Shown here piece after piece: positions 32,755 through 46,500 of a stretch of 64,000 bases of DNA (the first letter of the stretch is position 1; each line of letters begins with the position of its first letter). A model generated the notes under the pieces. It was not told where the DNA came from and ran no database searches. It saw only the letters and a program-made list of their open reading frames with translations. The position numbers and the translations under genes were made by a program. The DNA lies in contig JANCIK010000007.1 of assembly GCA_028532985.1 (NCBI GenBank), forward strand, positions 2,418,001 through 2,482,000, in the 5' to 3' direction. The DNA comes from Stropharia rugosoannulata (Eukaryota; Basidiomycota; Agaricomycetes; Agaricales; Strophariaceae).

Positions 32755-35289
32755 TGAGTTACACTGCAGCGATTTCAAAGTGTCTGAGAATGGGGATGCA
32801 ACGTGTGACCGTCATGGACGGGGTTCCTTTATACACATTTCAGAATACTCTATTCATAGTACATCAGTGTCAGATAAATTTGGATACATCGAGGTTTTGA
32901 TCACCCATGCGGCGCCGGTGCTGTGCTTATCTCAACAGTTAAATAGACATTTTTATTTGAATGCAAGAGCTGCTTTTCCTTTGAGTAGAAATAAATGAAC
33001 CACAGAATGAGCTAGTAGCATCAGCAACTTGACCATTTAGTATCCGGGTTTTGCCAGTTTTGTTCCGTTTTTCAGTTTCAGGAAACCATACTTACATTTC
33101 AGGTTAAGATTAAGCTTCAGAAGCATGGCAACTTGAATTGAAATGGTAATTATTAGGCTTGATTCCTTCCTAGGTTTCCAGAAGAACATACATACGTTTC
33201 CAGATATATCAGTTTGCTGGTTTTTTGCAGTTTAATTGCTGTTTCCGGGGTGGGAAACCACAAAAAACTAAATGGTAAAGATGCTGATGTACAAAGCTAC
33301 TACATATACTGATACAGCAAATACCAAGTAGTATATGTCGGGGATAGCATGTCAAGAGGGCTGGCGTACCCAAATAGCACAACATGCGTGGGCTTGGGCT
33401 TGGGTGTAGGGTATGTGGTGTCCATCAACACCTGCCAGCCAGCTATTATGGGAGGTGGGCAGCTGCGGTGTCCTGGGGCACGTCAGATGGTCCAGGCAGT
33501 GCATACATCTATAGCAATTTAATCTGGCATGTGTGGCAGATATCTTCCTGGAATGCTTTTGCATGTTTTATGTAGCCGCGGTGGTCGAATACGTGCCTGC
33601 ATGGCACTATTGGCTCAGCCACGATGACTTGGCTGGTTTACTTTGCAGGTCATCATTGCTGTTGCGCTGCGGTCTGCGCACGAGATCAGGCTCACCACAC
33701 AGAATGCTCGACCCATGAACGCTGCGTGCACTTACAGCCGTCTATGAGAACACGTCTGGGGCTCCGCTGCATTGCGCGTGCCGAGTCTGGAATAGTGCCT
33801 GAACAATAAGTGAGCACTAATTATGGTATAACAGGATCTGACCTGCGTCGTCTGCAGGTATTCAGTTAAGCTTGTGCCGGACCATGCCGAGGCGCAAGTC
33901 AACTGCACAGTGATCATTGGTGTTCGAAATTCAGTAAGTATACTATGTAATCTGCGATGAACCGTGTTAGTGACGCGTAGTATCTGATTTGTGTAGCAGT
34001 CGTTTCCGCGCTGCAGCGCGAACACTTGGTGGATGAGTGCGGAGCATGTAAGAAGGATTCACTATACTCACCAATGTCTTGTTGACGTGCTCTGTGGTGG
34101 AGTAAGGCTTCTGAAGTTAATGGTAAGTATATTGAATTTGTTGTAAACGTCGGGGAATCATCACCAGTGGCTGAGTGCGGCGAGTCCCTTCTCAATCAAA
34201 TCAAATAAACACATTTTGATCCGGTATTTACTATACTCACTGATGTGTTCCCGGCGAGGTACGCCATCGTGCATGCGCCAGTGCCCAAGGACGGGTATCA
34301 GAGGTAGGCATTTGAATTTTATGAAAATATTCAGAAATAAAGTAGTGACGGCTTTCGCTTGACAAGTGCTCGTTGTCATATATGGCGAGGTCGCTCAGGT
34401 GCCTGCATTGCGGCTGCCTGTATGTCATCAGTATGTCCGTTCATTGGATTAGACTAGGTGCTGTACCTACGGGATCCGGCGGTTTTCTCTCTGCCGTGTA
34501 TGGTGTCGGTGGTGTCGGTGAGTGTTTCCACTGACCTTTTTGTTGGCATTTCTGCGAGAGTACACTGTACTGCGTGGTCTTTTACGACAAAGTCCACGCA
34601 GGCGTATGGGTAATTGTGGGTACGGCGGCGTGTGCGCGACCTGCGCAGGAGAGCGCCCGCACCGATCGCACTCATCATGTACGCGGTCCGAGCAATGTGC
34701 ATCTAACGGAGGGAGAAATCTGTACCCAGTCTTTACCGCCAACGAGGGCGGAGCGCGTGATCGGGGGTGCCAGTGCTAATTGTAATACGCTCCAGTTTCC
34801 GCTGAGACAAAGAAGAGGTTGATCAGGGGCACGAACAGGAAGCCGAGCAGAATGCGGTCCTGGAATGTGTTCGCTGCGCCGGGGTGCACTACGGAGGCAG
34901 ATAATATTGACCTCTATTAAGCGGCGCTCCAGGGCGTTGTCAGTCAAGCTGTTGGTGGGCTTGGAGATTTCTGTCGAGCGACTTTAAGTCCATGTTACTT
35001 TGTAGAATATCAGGATACACGCACAGTACAGCAAGAAGACAGAGTCCGGGATGAAGTCCTCGAAGGTCTTGAATAGGATTGGAACCTAACTACAGAGCAC
35101 ATTTTAACATCTCGGTTATAGAGAGACCTTGATTCCAGCGTACTAGGATAATTCTAACATTAGCCTTGAGCCTGCGTTATCTGGAAAGTACCGAGGTACT
35201 GCTGGGGAGGGAGGAGTCCGTGGACGGTCCTGATGACTGTGACGACCGCGCACTTTTAGCGGAGGTCCATGGGACTGGAAAGGGAAGGG
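32755..35289. other. Decayed non-coding region
   Basis: No gene I can support. Around 33840-34470 short plus-strand segments repeat the pattern ACTATACTCAC followed by TGATGTG or AATGTCTTG (near 34060 and 34230), which read on the minus strand as exon-GTGAGTATAGT boundaries. This suggests relics of a multi-exon minus-strand gene or of duplicated exons. Confidence 0.3.
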
Positions 35290-35990
35290 AAGGTGGGTAT
35301 TAGGGCCCCCAGACGAGGTCTTGCGCACTGTGCACTGCACAGGCAGACACGTTCTTAGCCTCGTGGCTCTGCTGATACGTGATGCACGGACCGAGTCATA
35401 GATCCCCGCGGCCATCGGAGCCCGTCCCATTGGCTTGCATGTCGCGAGTACAAACTCCACCCCCTACATATATGGTGCTGGTACATTTGATGTAAATACT
35501 GAAGCTGAAGTGTCTCGTGTTAGGTATGTATGCGCAGCTGTCTAGCTCCTCTGCGCCTGACCTCGGTTTCGCACGCTCAGCCCCGCGCCGCCCACCGTCC
35601 GCTCCTGCGAGTGGATCTATCCGGCCCAGGTCTGGCCCTATCGGCCCGCCGGCCCCTGCCTCGTGGCTATGCTTCCTCTGTCTCTCCTCCCAACCATTTA
35701 CTGCGTCCTCGCTCTCACCCGAGGCATCCCACACGCCTCCGGGCGCCCCCATTCCTCCTTGCCCGATTCCGAGAATTCAATCCTCACCCGCCTCTGCACG
35801 TCCCTGCCCCATCTTCGCCCAGCCCGTCTCATCTTCGCCTGGCCCGCTTCCTCTTCTCCTGCCCCGCTCCATCTTTGCCGGCCCCGCTCCGCATTCTGCA
35901 TCCGTCAGCTCGTCAGCCCATCACCCATCATATTCATGAATTACGGATCCGGCTCGCACTCGCACTGGTTTCCTATCCCAAGCACAACTC
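35290..35990. repeat. Copy A of a diverged GC-rich repeat
   Basis: Shares ordered blocks with 37060-37880 and 40630-40870: a GCTCTGCTGAT(A/T)CGTGA word, a CCCGCGGCC(A/C)TCGG block with CCCATTGGC(T/C)TGC, GTCCGCTCCTGCG, and CCCAGGTCTG followed by GCCCCTGCCT. The three copies are strongly diverged. Long ORFs through them are due to high GC content and are not credible. Confidence 0.55.
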
Positions 35991-37059
35991 TTTCCCAAGC
36001 CTGACAAGCCGCCCTCCCACTGGCTCCCGTTTGCGGGCATGTAGTCGCAAGAATATCAGGACTTCACGACGTTGCTGTAAAAGACTACGGCGTGCCGTGC
36101 ATCATATGCAGGATCCGGACGCGCCAAATCAGGTCAGTACGGATTTGGTTAGGATATACGACGTACCTGGTAAAACCAAGCCCAAACCACGGTAATCGCA
36201 AACAAGGCCTGCTGCTGCAGCATGAGAAAGATCATGTCAATGCCATGCATGACATTTGGCGGGGCCGTTAGTGCGTTCGCGAGGCTTACTGAGGAACAAA
36301 ACTCGTGAGCCCGAGCTCACGATGCGCCGATATAATGGCATGCAAGGTGAGTAAACCAAGTAAATACAGAATTTTACTATGCTTACATTATTGACTGACT
36401 CTGTTTCCAGAGAACGAGTGCGCACAGTGTGTAGCAGTACTTTCACCTCGGGAGTCGACCTGGACTGTCGAAACAGCGCGAAGTTCGGGGGCTGACGCAT
36501 CCGTGGACCTAGCTTAAGCCTGAACTCACGAAGAGTCGAAGCGCCTCAATAAAGACCTGCCAAGTAAGCAAGACGATGTCTGATGTTCTTACACTAACCT
36601 ACCCTGTTTTAGTGGATGGGTACGCGCCTCACCGTTGCTCAATGACGCATAGCAGCCTCCCAGCTCGGCCGCCTCGACTGTGGATACAGCGCAACGTCAT
36701 GGCTGCATCCGTGCACCCAAGCAGAGGATCCGGGTGCTCCAGTTCAGGTCAATCGTTAGTGAGGAGTCTTATTAAGATTTTTGGCTAGTACTCACCATGA
36801 AATGAATATTTAGTCGCCTGGAACACGCGAACCGTGGGTGAGCATACGACCTTTCAACATTCAAAGTGCAAAGTCCACTGCAAAATAATGCGGGAACAGC
36901 GAACTTCTAGCGGCCCCGAAATTAAGGGACGGAATGTACTTGCACTCCGGGCTGCGAGGCAGGAGAGCAAACGCCGAGTGAGTAGAACTTCAATGCAATG
37001 AACTCGTCACTTACATGCCGTTCAACACTTCTTCCCTCAACCTGAGCCCGCTGCCAGTT
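35991..37059. other. Unassigned region between repeat copies A and B
   Basis: Nothing coding is supported. GTAAG and GTGAG words near 36350, 36560 and 36985 suggest splice-site relics. Confidence 0.3.
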
Positions 37060-37880
37060 GATGGGGGTGCAAAACCCGACGCATGGTCCACCTATGGTGC
37101 GTCTTCGACTTTGTCGTTCTTGGGTTGCTTGAGCCTCACGGTTCTGCTGATTCGTGAATATGGAACGAGTACGGCCCGCCGTGCCTGCTTCCGTGCATTC
37201 CCGCGGCCCTCGGGGCCCATCCCATTGGCCTGCCTAAGTATGCTCCTCTCCCCTCAGCCCGTGCATCCATTCGCCCATCTCCTCTACATCTGTGCGTTGG
37301 GGCGCTGGCTCGGCGGCTACAGGGGCTGCTCAGTGCCTCCCCCGCTGGTAGATTTGTCAGCCCGCGCCGTCCGCCGTCCGCTCCTGCGGGTCGGTCTTGC
37401 ACGGTGGTCTCGGCCCAGGTCTGTCCTTATCCACCCGTCGACCCCTGCCTCCCCTCCATACCGCGTCCTTATCCCCGTCCCCTCTCACTCTCACTATCAC
37501 TCTCACTTGCCCCAGGCATTCCACCCGCCCGCCCCCGACTCCGCATACCCCCATTTCCATTTCTCCGCTTCAAAGAATGCGATTCCCACCCGCCCCTGCT
37601 TATCCTGCACCTGATTCCTCGCTCGGCCGCCCTCATCTTCTCCTTCCCCGCCCCCTCTTTGCCCGACTGCGGTCCGCATCCTCAACAGTTCACGCCTGTC
37701 CACTCACACTAGCAACCGCTCGCACTGCTCACACTCGCTCGGGCACAAGCCGGAACAGCTATGGTATGTCTATCTCTATGTCTAGAGCCCTACCATCAGC
37801 ACCAGAACCGGCACCCCTCCCGCAGCCTGCGTTCGCGGTACATCTTGGGTCCAGATCATATTAACACCATTGGACCCAAT
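37060..37880. repeat. Copy B of the GC-rich repeat
   Basis: Aligns in order with copy A about 1.77 kb upstream, including GGTTCTGCTGATTCGTGA near 37140, the CCCGCGGCCCTCGGGGCCC block near 37200, and GTCCGCTCCTGCGGG near 37375. Confidence 0.5.
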
Positions 37881-40559
37881 CAAGACCGCTCGAGTATGAC
37901 TTACCGTATGCACACGTCAGTTTGACCTGTTGCATGCACCGCCGTCTGACGTCGTGTCCCAGCCTACTGCAGACGCCGCCCACTCCCCCTAGCTGTCCGC
38001 CATTGCCTCGCAGCGCATATCCCACAAACTTGAGCTTTCCGTGGACGCGTGTGCGCGAACTACCATGCGCACCGCACACCCCTAATACCTTGCATGTATG
38101 CGCGAACTATTTGTACCTCCCCCACGCTGGTCTACAACTGTGCCAACGCTTATGCGGCGCCCATGCCCACAACGAGCTCCCGATCATCAGCGTGCCTGTA
38201 CCACCCGCCTGCGCGCGTACATGGACCAAGTCATGGTCACTAGTCCCCCACGCACCCCGCACCCCGCCTTCAGCCCTCAGCAGTCCACTTCCACCTCTGT
38301 TCGCTTGTCCCGCTTGTCCGCTCCTCCACCCGCATCCGGCAGTCCCGGGTCCGCAAGTCCCTCACGGTCGGCTCGTTCCCTCGTCCCTCTCGCTTTTCCC
38401 GCTCGCTCCCAACTCGCCCTTCTTTCTCGCTCGTCCAATCCAAGTCCAAGTTCCAACCTTCGCTAGCCCTCTCGCACGGCACTCTCTCTAGATGCAGGAG
38501 ATGAGGCGGGCAGGCCAGGGTAGGGACAGGTGGGCAGTGCGTACTTTTGTCTTAATGCGCATTGCGGGTGGACAATGCATTGCAATGCAGTCAATACCGA
38601 CTCACTGTGGGGTACTGGTGAGTCGTGCAGGTGAGCCTTTGGCCTGAGCAGTGAGGCTTGCCACTCTCGATCGGCCCTCGCGCTAGATGCACTAGATGAG
38701 GAGGACTTGAGGCGGGCGGGGTAGGGCAGGAACGGGCGGGCTGTATGTAGGAACAGATTTGTTTCTCTTGGTCGTTTAGTAGCCTGTTACGGCCACTATC
38801 GGCGCTGGAAATTACTCGATTGATTCACAACTATACTCGGCAAATATTCCTTGTCAAAACCAGTCCTTTCACGCGTGTATCCGGGTATGATTTTATTCAA
38901 CTTTTCAAGCCTTAGTTCCTACGGAAGCGCACACACTCCAGATTCACGGACCTTGTGGGGACAGTAGCATTAAATATTAATAATCCGTTCATTATATGGG
39001 GATTGCAATCTCATAGAAGCTAGATAGTTTAGGTCGCAATGCAAGGCCGAAGACCCTGCACTCGAGGGAACCAATACACGATTCTGACTTTGGGTAGGTA
39101 AATCAAGTAATGCTTATACTCACTTGACACTTGCTCAAATGGACGTCGTCTCTTGTGTACCTGAGCAACAATGAAGCAGGATTTGGAGGACATAAGAGAA
39201 ATACACGCGGGTAGGTTGAGAGATAAGTACTGAAGTTTTGTATTTTTCTACTGATCATTTTGTATGTCCTTCTTTCTTCTTTTCTTCCCGTGTTCACTGG
39301 TGAGAAAGTGAGGGAATATGCTATGCATTTAAATCCACCGGACCGCTCCATTACCCAGGATGGACTCCCCAGTGCTCCTGCACTGACCCCTACTCCTCCC
39401 GCAGTGATATTGACCCCGTGCTACTCCCGCCCCTGTCCCTGGACTGTGGACGCGAGCAGGAGGACTCAGATGGAAGGCTGAAGCGGTGGAAATACGACGG
39501 ACCCGACATCAACCTGACACAGTGCCCGACGCGCGTGCGAGGAGGTTTGCGACGGGCTACGGGCCTAGGGGTAGGGACTCAATAGGCGCAGGTTCCGAGG
39601 CAGGTACATGGCTATAATGTAAGTAGGTGCCTGTGAGCCATCGGACGGAGGATGCAAGACGTATGGAACGTGCACAGTGCATCATTTTCAAGTCCCTCCG
39701 GAACCCGGCCCCTCGCTCTGCAACCTCGCGCCTTACTACGGAGGCGCAGTTCCTCCTGCCTCACCGGGGCGCAAAGGTGAAAATACGGGGCGCAAAGGAA
39801 GGGCGCGAAGACGGGGAAGGCGGGGCACATGCGGTGAGGCCACGCAGGGGCGCACGGCGGGTAATATGCATGAGTGCGAGTTCGGGCTCGGGCTCGGGAT
39901 GACTCGGAAGGGGTCAAGAGATGCGGGACGAGAAGGGCAGACGGATGAGGAAGAGCAGAGGGATGAGTGATGAGGCCTTGAGGGGCCTGAGAAGGAAGAA
40001 CTTGAACCCAAGACAAGACCGCCAAGCCAGTGGCAGTGGGACGTAGTGTGGGCATGGTTCGGTTCTGAGAGGGGTAGGAGTAGGGGGTGAGCGGGTGAGC
40101 GACGTAAGGGTGCGTGCAGGGTGCGGTGGGCTGGGAGTGCCGTGCCATGACTCGCTCACCGTGGGTGAGGGTTCCGGACACGGGGCGGCTGGACGAGGAA
40201 CCCGAGTGCGGGATGCGTGAATGAGTATGGATGTGGCATGCTTGAAGGCGGGGAGTGGGGTCCCGGGTGCAATGGGGACCAGTGAGCATGTATGTGCCCA
40301 TGCGGGTGGCATAAGCACATCAATGCGCGGGAGCCTGGTGTGGGCGGGCGTGCGTGGTCAGGAGTTGCTTTGGGCGGGCGTGAACGTGGGGGAGGTAGCG
40401 CGCTGTGGTGGGCTGGGACGCATGCAACAAGTCAAGCTGGCGCGCATGGGGTAGTTCGCGCACACCCGGTCAGGCTCAAGTTAGGGAGAATGTGGCACGA
40501 GGCAATGCCGGCCAGCTACAGTGCCTCCCCTCTTGGTGTATTTTGATATCAATATTGAA
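37881..40559. other. GC-rich non-coding region
   Basis: Open frames are common on both strands because of the base composition, but none has a coherent protein. 40220-40510 shares words with 24417-24660 in the same order. No gene is supported. Confidence 0.35.
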
Positions 40560-40629
40560 GTCATACGGTAGCACGAGCTATGCACACCGACCGCCCTTGC
40601 TTCACGACGGCCCCTCGTGAGTCATATGT

Positions 40630-40870
40630 ATGGCTCCTCTGCGTGCCAGACCTCAGTGCTCCATACGACGCAGAATTTTTCGCGCTGTTCGCTCCCGCGA
40701 GTAGATCTATGGCGCACCTCGTGCGTCAGAAGTCTTATCAACCCAGGTCTGTCTCCATCCGGCCGCCAGCCCCTGCCTCTCCTCCCTACCGCGTCACCCA
40801 TCACATCCGCAGATCCTGCATAACGGCTCTTGCTCGAGATTGGTCCTTGTCCCGGAACATAAAGCTGTCC
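40630..40870. repeat. Copy C of the GC-rich repeat
   Basis: Third, shorter copy: GCTCCTCTGCGTGCC near 40632, GTTCGCTCCCGCGAGTAGATC near 40686, CCCAGGTCTGTC near 40742 and GCCCCTGCCTCTCC near 40768. Confidence 0.5.
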
Positions 40871-40879
40871 TAAGTACTC

Positions 40880-42700
40880 GGTTCGGCAATGAAAAGGATT
40901 TGTTTGTCGGACGTCCATACATCGTGTATAAACGTCTGAAAATGGTCCCAAGGAAGAAAGCAAAGACGGGCGAGAAATGTCACGTAACAGCAGCGTTCTC
41001 TGATGACCCGTCCGCAGTCAATATTGACCCCAGGACAGTCAGACAATATCTGAATGTTTAAGTTTTGGTGTCATTCGCAGGAAGCCAATACGTCGTCTTC
41101 AGGCATTCGAGGATTCTGCTCAGTGTCTGTCCGATGAGATGGAGATAAAACAGATGAATAAGACTAGTAAATATTAAGGATAGATGGTGAGTAACCAACC
41201 TGGATCATCCCAACGCATGCGCGTTGCTCCTCAACGGTCCGTGGTATTCTACCTTGTGCGCCGCTCGCTGCTGGGCCTCGACACCGGCAAAGGAATCAAG
41301 GTAATTCATTGTGAGTGGTATGTCTTGGGACATAGCTCGGCCATGAGAAGTGTCACGCGAGGGCGCTTGTGGAACGTCCATACCTCGTCTTGCGACCTTT
41401 GTGCGGCGTTTTCTGTGTATACTTTGCGCGGTTGAGCTATGGGGATAGATGTGAGTAGTAAATAGGAAAGATAGTGTCTATGCAACTCGCCTGTATCGTC
41501 TTTGCCCTTCCACCCAGTATACCACCCGCCGTGGGGCCTCGACATCAACAGAAAATTCTCGAGAGTGGGCGTTAGCTTGAACATGAGATGAGGGCGTTTG
41601 CGGGACGTCGATACGTCGTGTTGAGCCATGCAGTCGTCATTACCAGTTATGATTTGAGTGATTGAGCTAAGCAAAATGAAGGTGAGTTGTAATTTAGTTG
41701 GATGGCGGCTATATGACATACCTGTGTCATCTCAGCGCGTGCGCGCTGCTCCCCAACATCGTTTACCCCACCACCCTGTGCACCACTCGCCACGGAGCCT
41801 CAACCTTGACCCCAGAGCCGCATAAAATCGCTTTGAATGTCATGTATTCGATGATAAGAAGGCCATGATATGTGTTGGGTGAGAGCGTTTGCGAGACGGC
41901 GATACATCGTCTCGAGGCGCCAGCACGACGCTCACGCAGTGTTCTACATGTAATTGAACTAGAATAAGTGAAAATAGAGAGTAGACAGGGTTGGAGACGT
42001 ACCTGATTCCTGGACTGTGCGACTCCACCTGAGGATAGAAGTTATGCGACTTACCTGTGTCGTCGCAGTGCGTGCACGCTGCTCCTGCCTTGCCACGACA
42101 TTTGCCCCTCAAGCTGGTGTACCACTCGCTGCGGGGCTTGAGCTTGAACATTGATCCAAGGGCAATGTATAATTGTCGTGAATGGCCTGCCTGTGAGAGG
42201 TGTAGTGCGAGGGTCGCGTTGTCGGGAGGTCAATGCGTCGTATTGATGCGTGAGTACAATGTTTTTAGTGTATCTTGAATGTAATGTAACTGGACGTCTA
42301 CAGAGTAAGTGAAAATAGAAAAGTAATTGGGTGTGCAACATACCTGTGTCGCAGAATCACAGCTCTCCGCGGGACCTCGTCCTCTCTTCCCAGGCACCAT
42401 GAATTGCTGTAGATAGAGTGATTGACGGTATGGCGTTCACTGGGCGTCAATTTGTCGTCTCGCGACCTGAAAACGCTGCGTCCAAGGCACGTTCGGAGTG
42501 CACAAGCACGGCTGCAGGCAGACAGGCAGATACGGTGGTGTAGTGACGTCGTAACGCTAGGGCGCTCCTTATTGCCCACCTGAATCCGTTTTCTGTTTGT
42601 TACTCCAGTAAGACGTGGCGCTTTCTGTGTTGTATACCTGTACCATTCCTCCGGTCTGCACATAGAGAGGTAAGTAAGCCATAGAAAACTAAGTAAGTGT
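40880..42700 (-). repeat. Tandem array of exon-like units (decayed duplicated exons)
   Basis: On the minus strand at least five units spaced roughly 230-330 bp apart encode related peptides: RDDKLTPSERHTV (~42470-42430), QYDALTSRQRDP (~42240), PRDDVSPSRKRSH (~41915), QHDVSTSRKRPH (~41620) and QDEVWTFHKRPR (~41400), with a possible sixth CMDVRQTNPF (~40910). Three are followed by related stretches with WYT and GK and end in DDTG just before a GTAxGT donor. The plus strand shows matching TGTGTCRTC words. I read this as repeated duplication of one exon with its introns in a gene that is now broken. Family unknown. Confidence 0.5.
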
Positions 42701-43300
42701 TATAGTGTATATGGGTATCATGGACTTACTGTTACCTCAGCCACGGTAGTCCCTCCGCTGGCATGGCCGTGCGCTGGGCGCAGGGCGTTGAACTAGTATT
42801 AGAGAGCCGTTTCAGACGTGTTCCATGGCCCAGTCACTATGTCTTGCATTGTGTCGGGTCTCAGCGTTTTCAGGATGTCGAAAAAACATAGTTGCATGCT
42901 GCAAGTCGTCCAAGCATGTCGAGGAGCGGCGCATATACGTCTAAGGAGGGACAGAGAGTCAGTACCAGACGTTAGGGTAAGAAAATACACGACGTACCAC
43001 GAGTGTATACGTCCAGGAGGGTATGTATCGGGGCAGCATGAGGTGGCAGTAATAGAGGTGAAAGGGCAGTGCCGGTTAGTAAGTACGTAAAGTACCAGCC
43101 CCGGCATACTGGGCCCTCACTCCGCACACGGCCAGGGACGCACTCCCGAGCACCGGACAACTCCTCCATCCCCTAGGTGTTCCGCAGAAATTACAGCCAG
43201 TCTACCAGCTCACAGCATCACCGCTGGCCATTATAGTACGGCTGGTACTCCGATTGCGTGTACATCTCGAAACTACACCCAAACGTAGATTCCCGGCGGT
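42701..43300. other. Intergenic, unassigned
   Basis: No gene supported. The ORFs of about 100 codons on both strands at 42800-43107 overlap and neither has convincing composition. Confidence 0.35.
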
Positions 43301-43311
43301 AAAATTCCGGT

Positions 43312-43322
43312 AGTATATAAAG
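43312..43322 (+). promoter_or_regulatory. TATA box candidate of the Gypsy element
   Basis: TATATAAAGG lies about 225 bases upstream of the gag ATG at 43539, with a leader of plausible length. The element's 5' LTR limits cannot be set because no matching 3' LTR remains. Confidence 0.45.
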
Positions 43323-43538
43323 GCTCACTGTAACGGGGACATCACCTCGATGTACCATTATTTACTTATATTTAATAGTATGTAGTATCGCCTTCCAATA
43401 TAGAGATTTGGCAGGTTACTTCGTGTGACTAAGGGACTACGAGTGGATACAACCGCTTCACTTTTTTTAACCGAAATCATATTGACAAGTTACCAAAACA
43501 CGCATAAGCGCATAGCGCTAAAAAAAAGCTACAAACAT

Positions 43539-46500
43539 ATGTCAAAAAACAATCACCCAGTAGGCAGTAGACGAGGAAGCCAGGCAGGGGAAGAAGGCCC
43601 CGCTGGAGGAATCGGACTTACTGCTCAATTTTCAGACCCACAGAATAATTTTGATCCGGATGAGTCATTCGCCGGACACGTGCCCGGATCAATGCTAAAC
43701 ACGCCGACCCCAACCAGGGGGAACGTGAATAGACCTGTGGACTTGTCGTTGCGGTATACACCCCGTAACGAGGAAGCTGTCATTGCCAACGAGGAAGAGA
43801 ACGAGGAGCAAGACAGCGACGACTCATATGAGCTAATGATTGTAAACGGGCTTGGAGATGAAAGACCCATATTAGAACTAGACAGTACATTAGCTCAAGA
43901 AATAATAATGTTCTGGGACGACTTCGCGGAAGAAGAAGTCCCTGTGAGAAGGCGATTACAGCTGGTTACCGAGGCAATCAATATAACAAACCTTGCGCGG
44001 GACGCAAAGGGTCTGCCGGCGGGCGAACCGGAGGACGAAAGTTATACTAAATCAGTATTGAAGAGGCTCGGTTTGGCTGTTAAAATGTATAGAAAAATAA
44101 CCAGAAGGGATGATCTGGACAATCAGCGCCCACTATTACTCACACCTGTCAACTGTGTCAGCAGCATACATCAATCTATGATGCGAGCAGGAGCAGCGAA
44201 CACACCAATGCCGGAAGTACCAACAACACCAGAAATCCATGAGACAAGACGAGACGGCCGAAGATGGTCAGCCTCGACAGATACTTCAAGAGTAATAGAG
44301 GAAGCTACGGCGTACATTAACAAAGAAAGACGTAAAAAGGTTCAGCATAACTCACAAGATAATAATAAACCGGTGACACCTATAGACCGGGAAGTGCGCA
44401 TACTTGAAAAGAAATATACATTACCAACTGAGCTTAATGGACGAGTACTGGCTACAGACTGGAAGACGCGTATAATATTACAGAGAATGCGGAATGAAGA
44501 CCTGCAAAAGAAAGGCGTATCCCAGTACGCAGACCAGGGTATTAAATGGAACAGTGATGGGGAACCCATCGACTGCATGCGTGAAATGTATATCGCAAGC
44601 ATAACACCAGGAGATAAACGAGACCCGATCGAAATCACGGAAAGGGAATCTCAACCGATGGGATATGATAAGCGCACGAGCAATACACCGGAATGGTCTA
44701 GCTCGCCGGAAAGGATCAAACGTGAAAGTGACGAGGCCCTGGGCATTGTCCGAGGCCAATCCATAATCCACAACCCAGTACCTCAAACAAATATATTTGA
44801 TGCTAGGCAAACGGTCGCAGACGCCAATGAGATGTTCCGTCACCAAATGCACGAACGCTTGGTAAGCATAGTGCGCAACCATTGTGGAAGGCGAATAGAA
44901 ATGCCATCAGATAAGGGTAAGCCCAGGGTACCTGGTATAGAAACAATAGAGAAGTACAAAGGTGAACCAAAGATGCGTATCCTGGAACAATGGGTATTGA
45001 ATGTATCGGTATATTTTGCACTGGCTAACCTGAGTGGACCTGACTATGACGAAATGAGGGTCCGGTACAGCTTGATGATGCTAGATAAAGAGGCACAGAC
45101 CTTTATGCATAGACACGTCCTGGGCCTCAATCGAGAAAAGCTACATTGGACTTTCGAAGATGTGGTTACACATCTATATGATAGATTTATAGTTCCCTCC
45201 ATGCAACAAGATGCCCGAGAAGAACTAGAAAAATTTAAATTCGATCATGATAAGGGTGTACAGTCCCTTTACGATGATATGAAGGAGTCTATAAAAGAGA
45301 TGATCTGCCCCCCCGACAGATATACGTTGTCCTGCTGCTTCATGCTAGCATTGCCATCATCGTGGCGAGAAAAGATATTAGATCGCGGGTACTCTGCGCA
45401 AATAAATACAGTGGAGCAACTGCTAGTGGAAGCGAAGGCGGTGGAGGCCACGGCAAAAGAATCGCGGCGTTTTAATGAACGCGCGCGTGCTTTATTGAGA
45501 CAGGACAGTAAACTGCATGAACCAGAGGAGAAGCGGTCCGATCGCGAACGAACCCACAGGGCCAAGCGCCGGGCAAGGCATCATGTATCGATTGATGCCA
45601 AGGATACGGGGTGGGCGGCTAAGGACCCACAACCAACCTTTGCCAAGCCACGCACTGATAGACTGAAGGATGGTAAGACTGATGAACGCGAGCGGCCAAA
45701 TCGAGGCGACAGACCTACCGACCAGATAGTATGCTTCAAATGTGGCAAGGTTGGGCACTATTCTAACGGTTGCCCCAATGACAGTGGTAAAAGGAACGCG
45801 GAAGCAAATAGGACCTTTATACGAGCCGCTCACACTGCAAGGTCGCAGAGGAGCTGTGAGTCATTGACAGGCTCTGAGTCCGGAGACGATTCAGTGTCGT
45901 CAGATGGCGAATCAGCGAGCGAGAACAGCAATGAGGCAGACAGCGCTCACCACTCAGCCTCGCAGGCAGACGGCCCCGATCTAGAAGAGGTACCATATAC
46001 AGCATTTTCTAATGATTACTACTCACGCACCTCGGATACTGAACACTTAAACGCCATGTCGGAGACCCACGAGGACGAACTAGTTCTGGTACCGCGTAGG
46101 CGAGGAGCATTCAAATCATCCAAGGAAGCACGGGACCGACCTACGGTGCCTATGGAGCATAAGAGATGTCTTGTTACATACTGCAAGGTGAACGGGCAGG
46201 AAGCCTGGACCCTATGGGATTCAGGCAGCACAAGCTCCTCAATATCACCAGCGTTCGTAGACGTCAACAACATCATAGCATTTCCGTTAAAGACGCCCCT
46301 TACCATCCAGCTGGGCACAGTGGGCAGCCGTGCGAAGGTTACACATGGCGCTAACGTGGAACTGGACGTGGCCAGTGAAGTCAGCAGTGAATACGTCGAT
46401 GTGTGTAACATCGACCATTACGACCTGCTGATTGGAACACCATACTTACATAAGCATGGGGTAATCCTCGACTTCGAAAATGTCGTGGTGCGCATACACG

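Noticed and set aside
35517..36195. Three overlapping plus-strand frames of 110-220 codons
   Set aside because: They lie in a diverged repeat (copy A) and none is conserved as protein in copies B and C.
39612..40318. 229-codon minus-strand frame rich in Pro, Ser and His
   Set aside because: GC-rich decayed repeat with open frames on both strands; no start context, introns or motifs.
43425..43538. Upstream GTG start for the Gypsy Gag
   Set aside because: The frame is open but eukaryotic initiation at ATG 43539 is far more likely.
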